NCBI GenBank assembly: GCA_947469815.1
Contig: CANIRI010000121.1
Coordinates: 1-7,104 of the forward strand
From: Comamonadaceae bacterium
GTDB lineage: Bacteria > Pseudomonadota > Gammaproteobacteria > Burkholderiales > Burkholderiaceae_C
Direction of reading: 5' to 3'
DNA length: 7,104 nucleotides
Every line of letters begins with the position of its first letter. Within the stretch, counting starts at the first letter, position 1. Below are positions 7,026 to 7,104 of the stretch, piece after piece. The notes under the pieces are model-generated. The model was not told the DNA's origin, ran no database searches, and saw nothing but the letters and a program-made list of their open reading frames with translations. Position numbers and translations under genes: made by a program.

Positions 7026-7104
7026 TCACAGCATATCCCGCAAGCGGTAGTAGGCCATGCCCAGCACCAGGCTGGGGGTGCGCAGCAGGCTGCCCCCGGG
7101 GAAG
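7026..7104 (-). CDS. puuB: FAD-dependent oxidoreductase, PuuB/OrdL-like, C-terminal end only (cut by window edge)
   Basis: Only the last 25 complete codons and the TGA stop (7028-7026) are inside the window. The tail reads FPGGSLLRTP, then SLVLG, then MAYYRLRDML. This resembles the C-terminus of DAO-family gamma-glutamylputrescine oxidoreductases as I recall it (FPGG..LR.P, then GM.YYRLRD). Such enzymes oxidise gamma-glutamylputrescine to gamma-glutamyl-aminobutyraldehyde with release of ammonia and hydrogen peroxide. The position just upstream of puuD- and puuA-like genes supports the call. The FAD-binding GxGxxG region and catalytic parts lie outside, so the assignment rests on a short tail plus context. 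Confidence 0.6.
   Translation of the reverse strand, partial: FPGGSLLRTPSLVLGMAYYRLRDML

Overview
The window is GC-rich proteobacterial chromosome in which every gene I can support lies on the minus strand, in one tightly packed series read from high to low coordinates. The start of PurL ([14 protein letters not shown], then [16 protein letters not shown]) resembles PurL of Burkholderiales. Together with the strong GC bias and near absence of TTA, CTA and TCA codons, this suggests a betaproteobacterium, most likely of the Comamonadaceae. That placement is from recall, not from a search.

In transcription order the layout is: the last 25 codons of an FAD-dependent oxidoreductase of PuuB type (7104-7026); a class I glutamine-amidotransferase-like gamma-glutamyl-GABA hydrolase, PuuD/SpuA type (6994-6203); a glutamine-synthetase-like gamma-glutamyl-polyamine ligase, PuuA/SpuB type (6153-4786); a class III aminotransferase, SpuC type (4743-3346); a PotA/PotG/SpuF-type ABC transporter ATPase (3312-2176); a second, divergent glutamine-synthetase-like enzyme of the type III/GlnT group (2176-842); and the first 268 codons of purL (804-1). 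Gaps are 31, 49, 42 and 33 nt, then a 1-nt overlap, then 37 nt. No stretch over 300 bases lacks a gene.

The first six genes make a coherent amine or polyamine catabolic operon. An amine is taken up (ATPase), gamma-glutamylated (PuuA-type ligase), oxidised (PuuB-type oxidase, then an aldehyde dehydrogenase not seen here) and hydrolysed to release glutamate (PuuD). SpuC offers a parallel direct transamination route. The order spuA-spuB-spuC-spuF matches the Pseudomonas spu operon, except that the binding-protein genes (spuD/E) are missing between spuC and the ATPase, and a type III glutamine synthetase sits where the permease genes (spuG/H) would follow. The operon promoter is not in the window.

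The points that most deserve a second look are the lone transporter ATPase, the two divergent gamma-glutamyl ligases in one operon, a terminator-like hairpin spanning the puuA stop codon, and purL following closely with a GTG start and no visible Shine-Dalgarno sequence. I found no RNA genes, mobile elements, CRISPR arrays or phage genes, and nothing that requires a wholly undescribed system.
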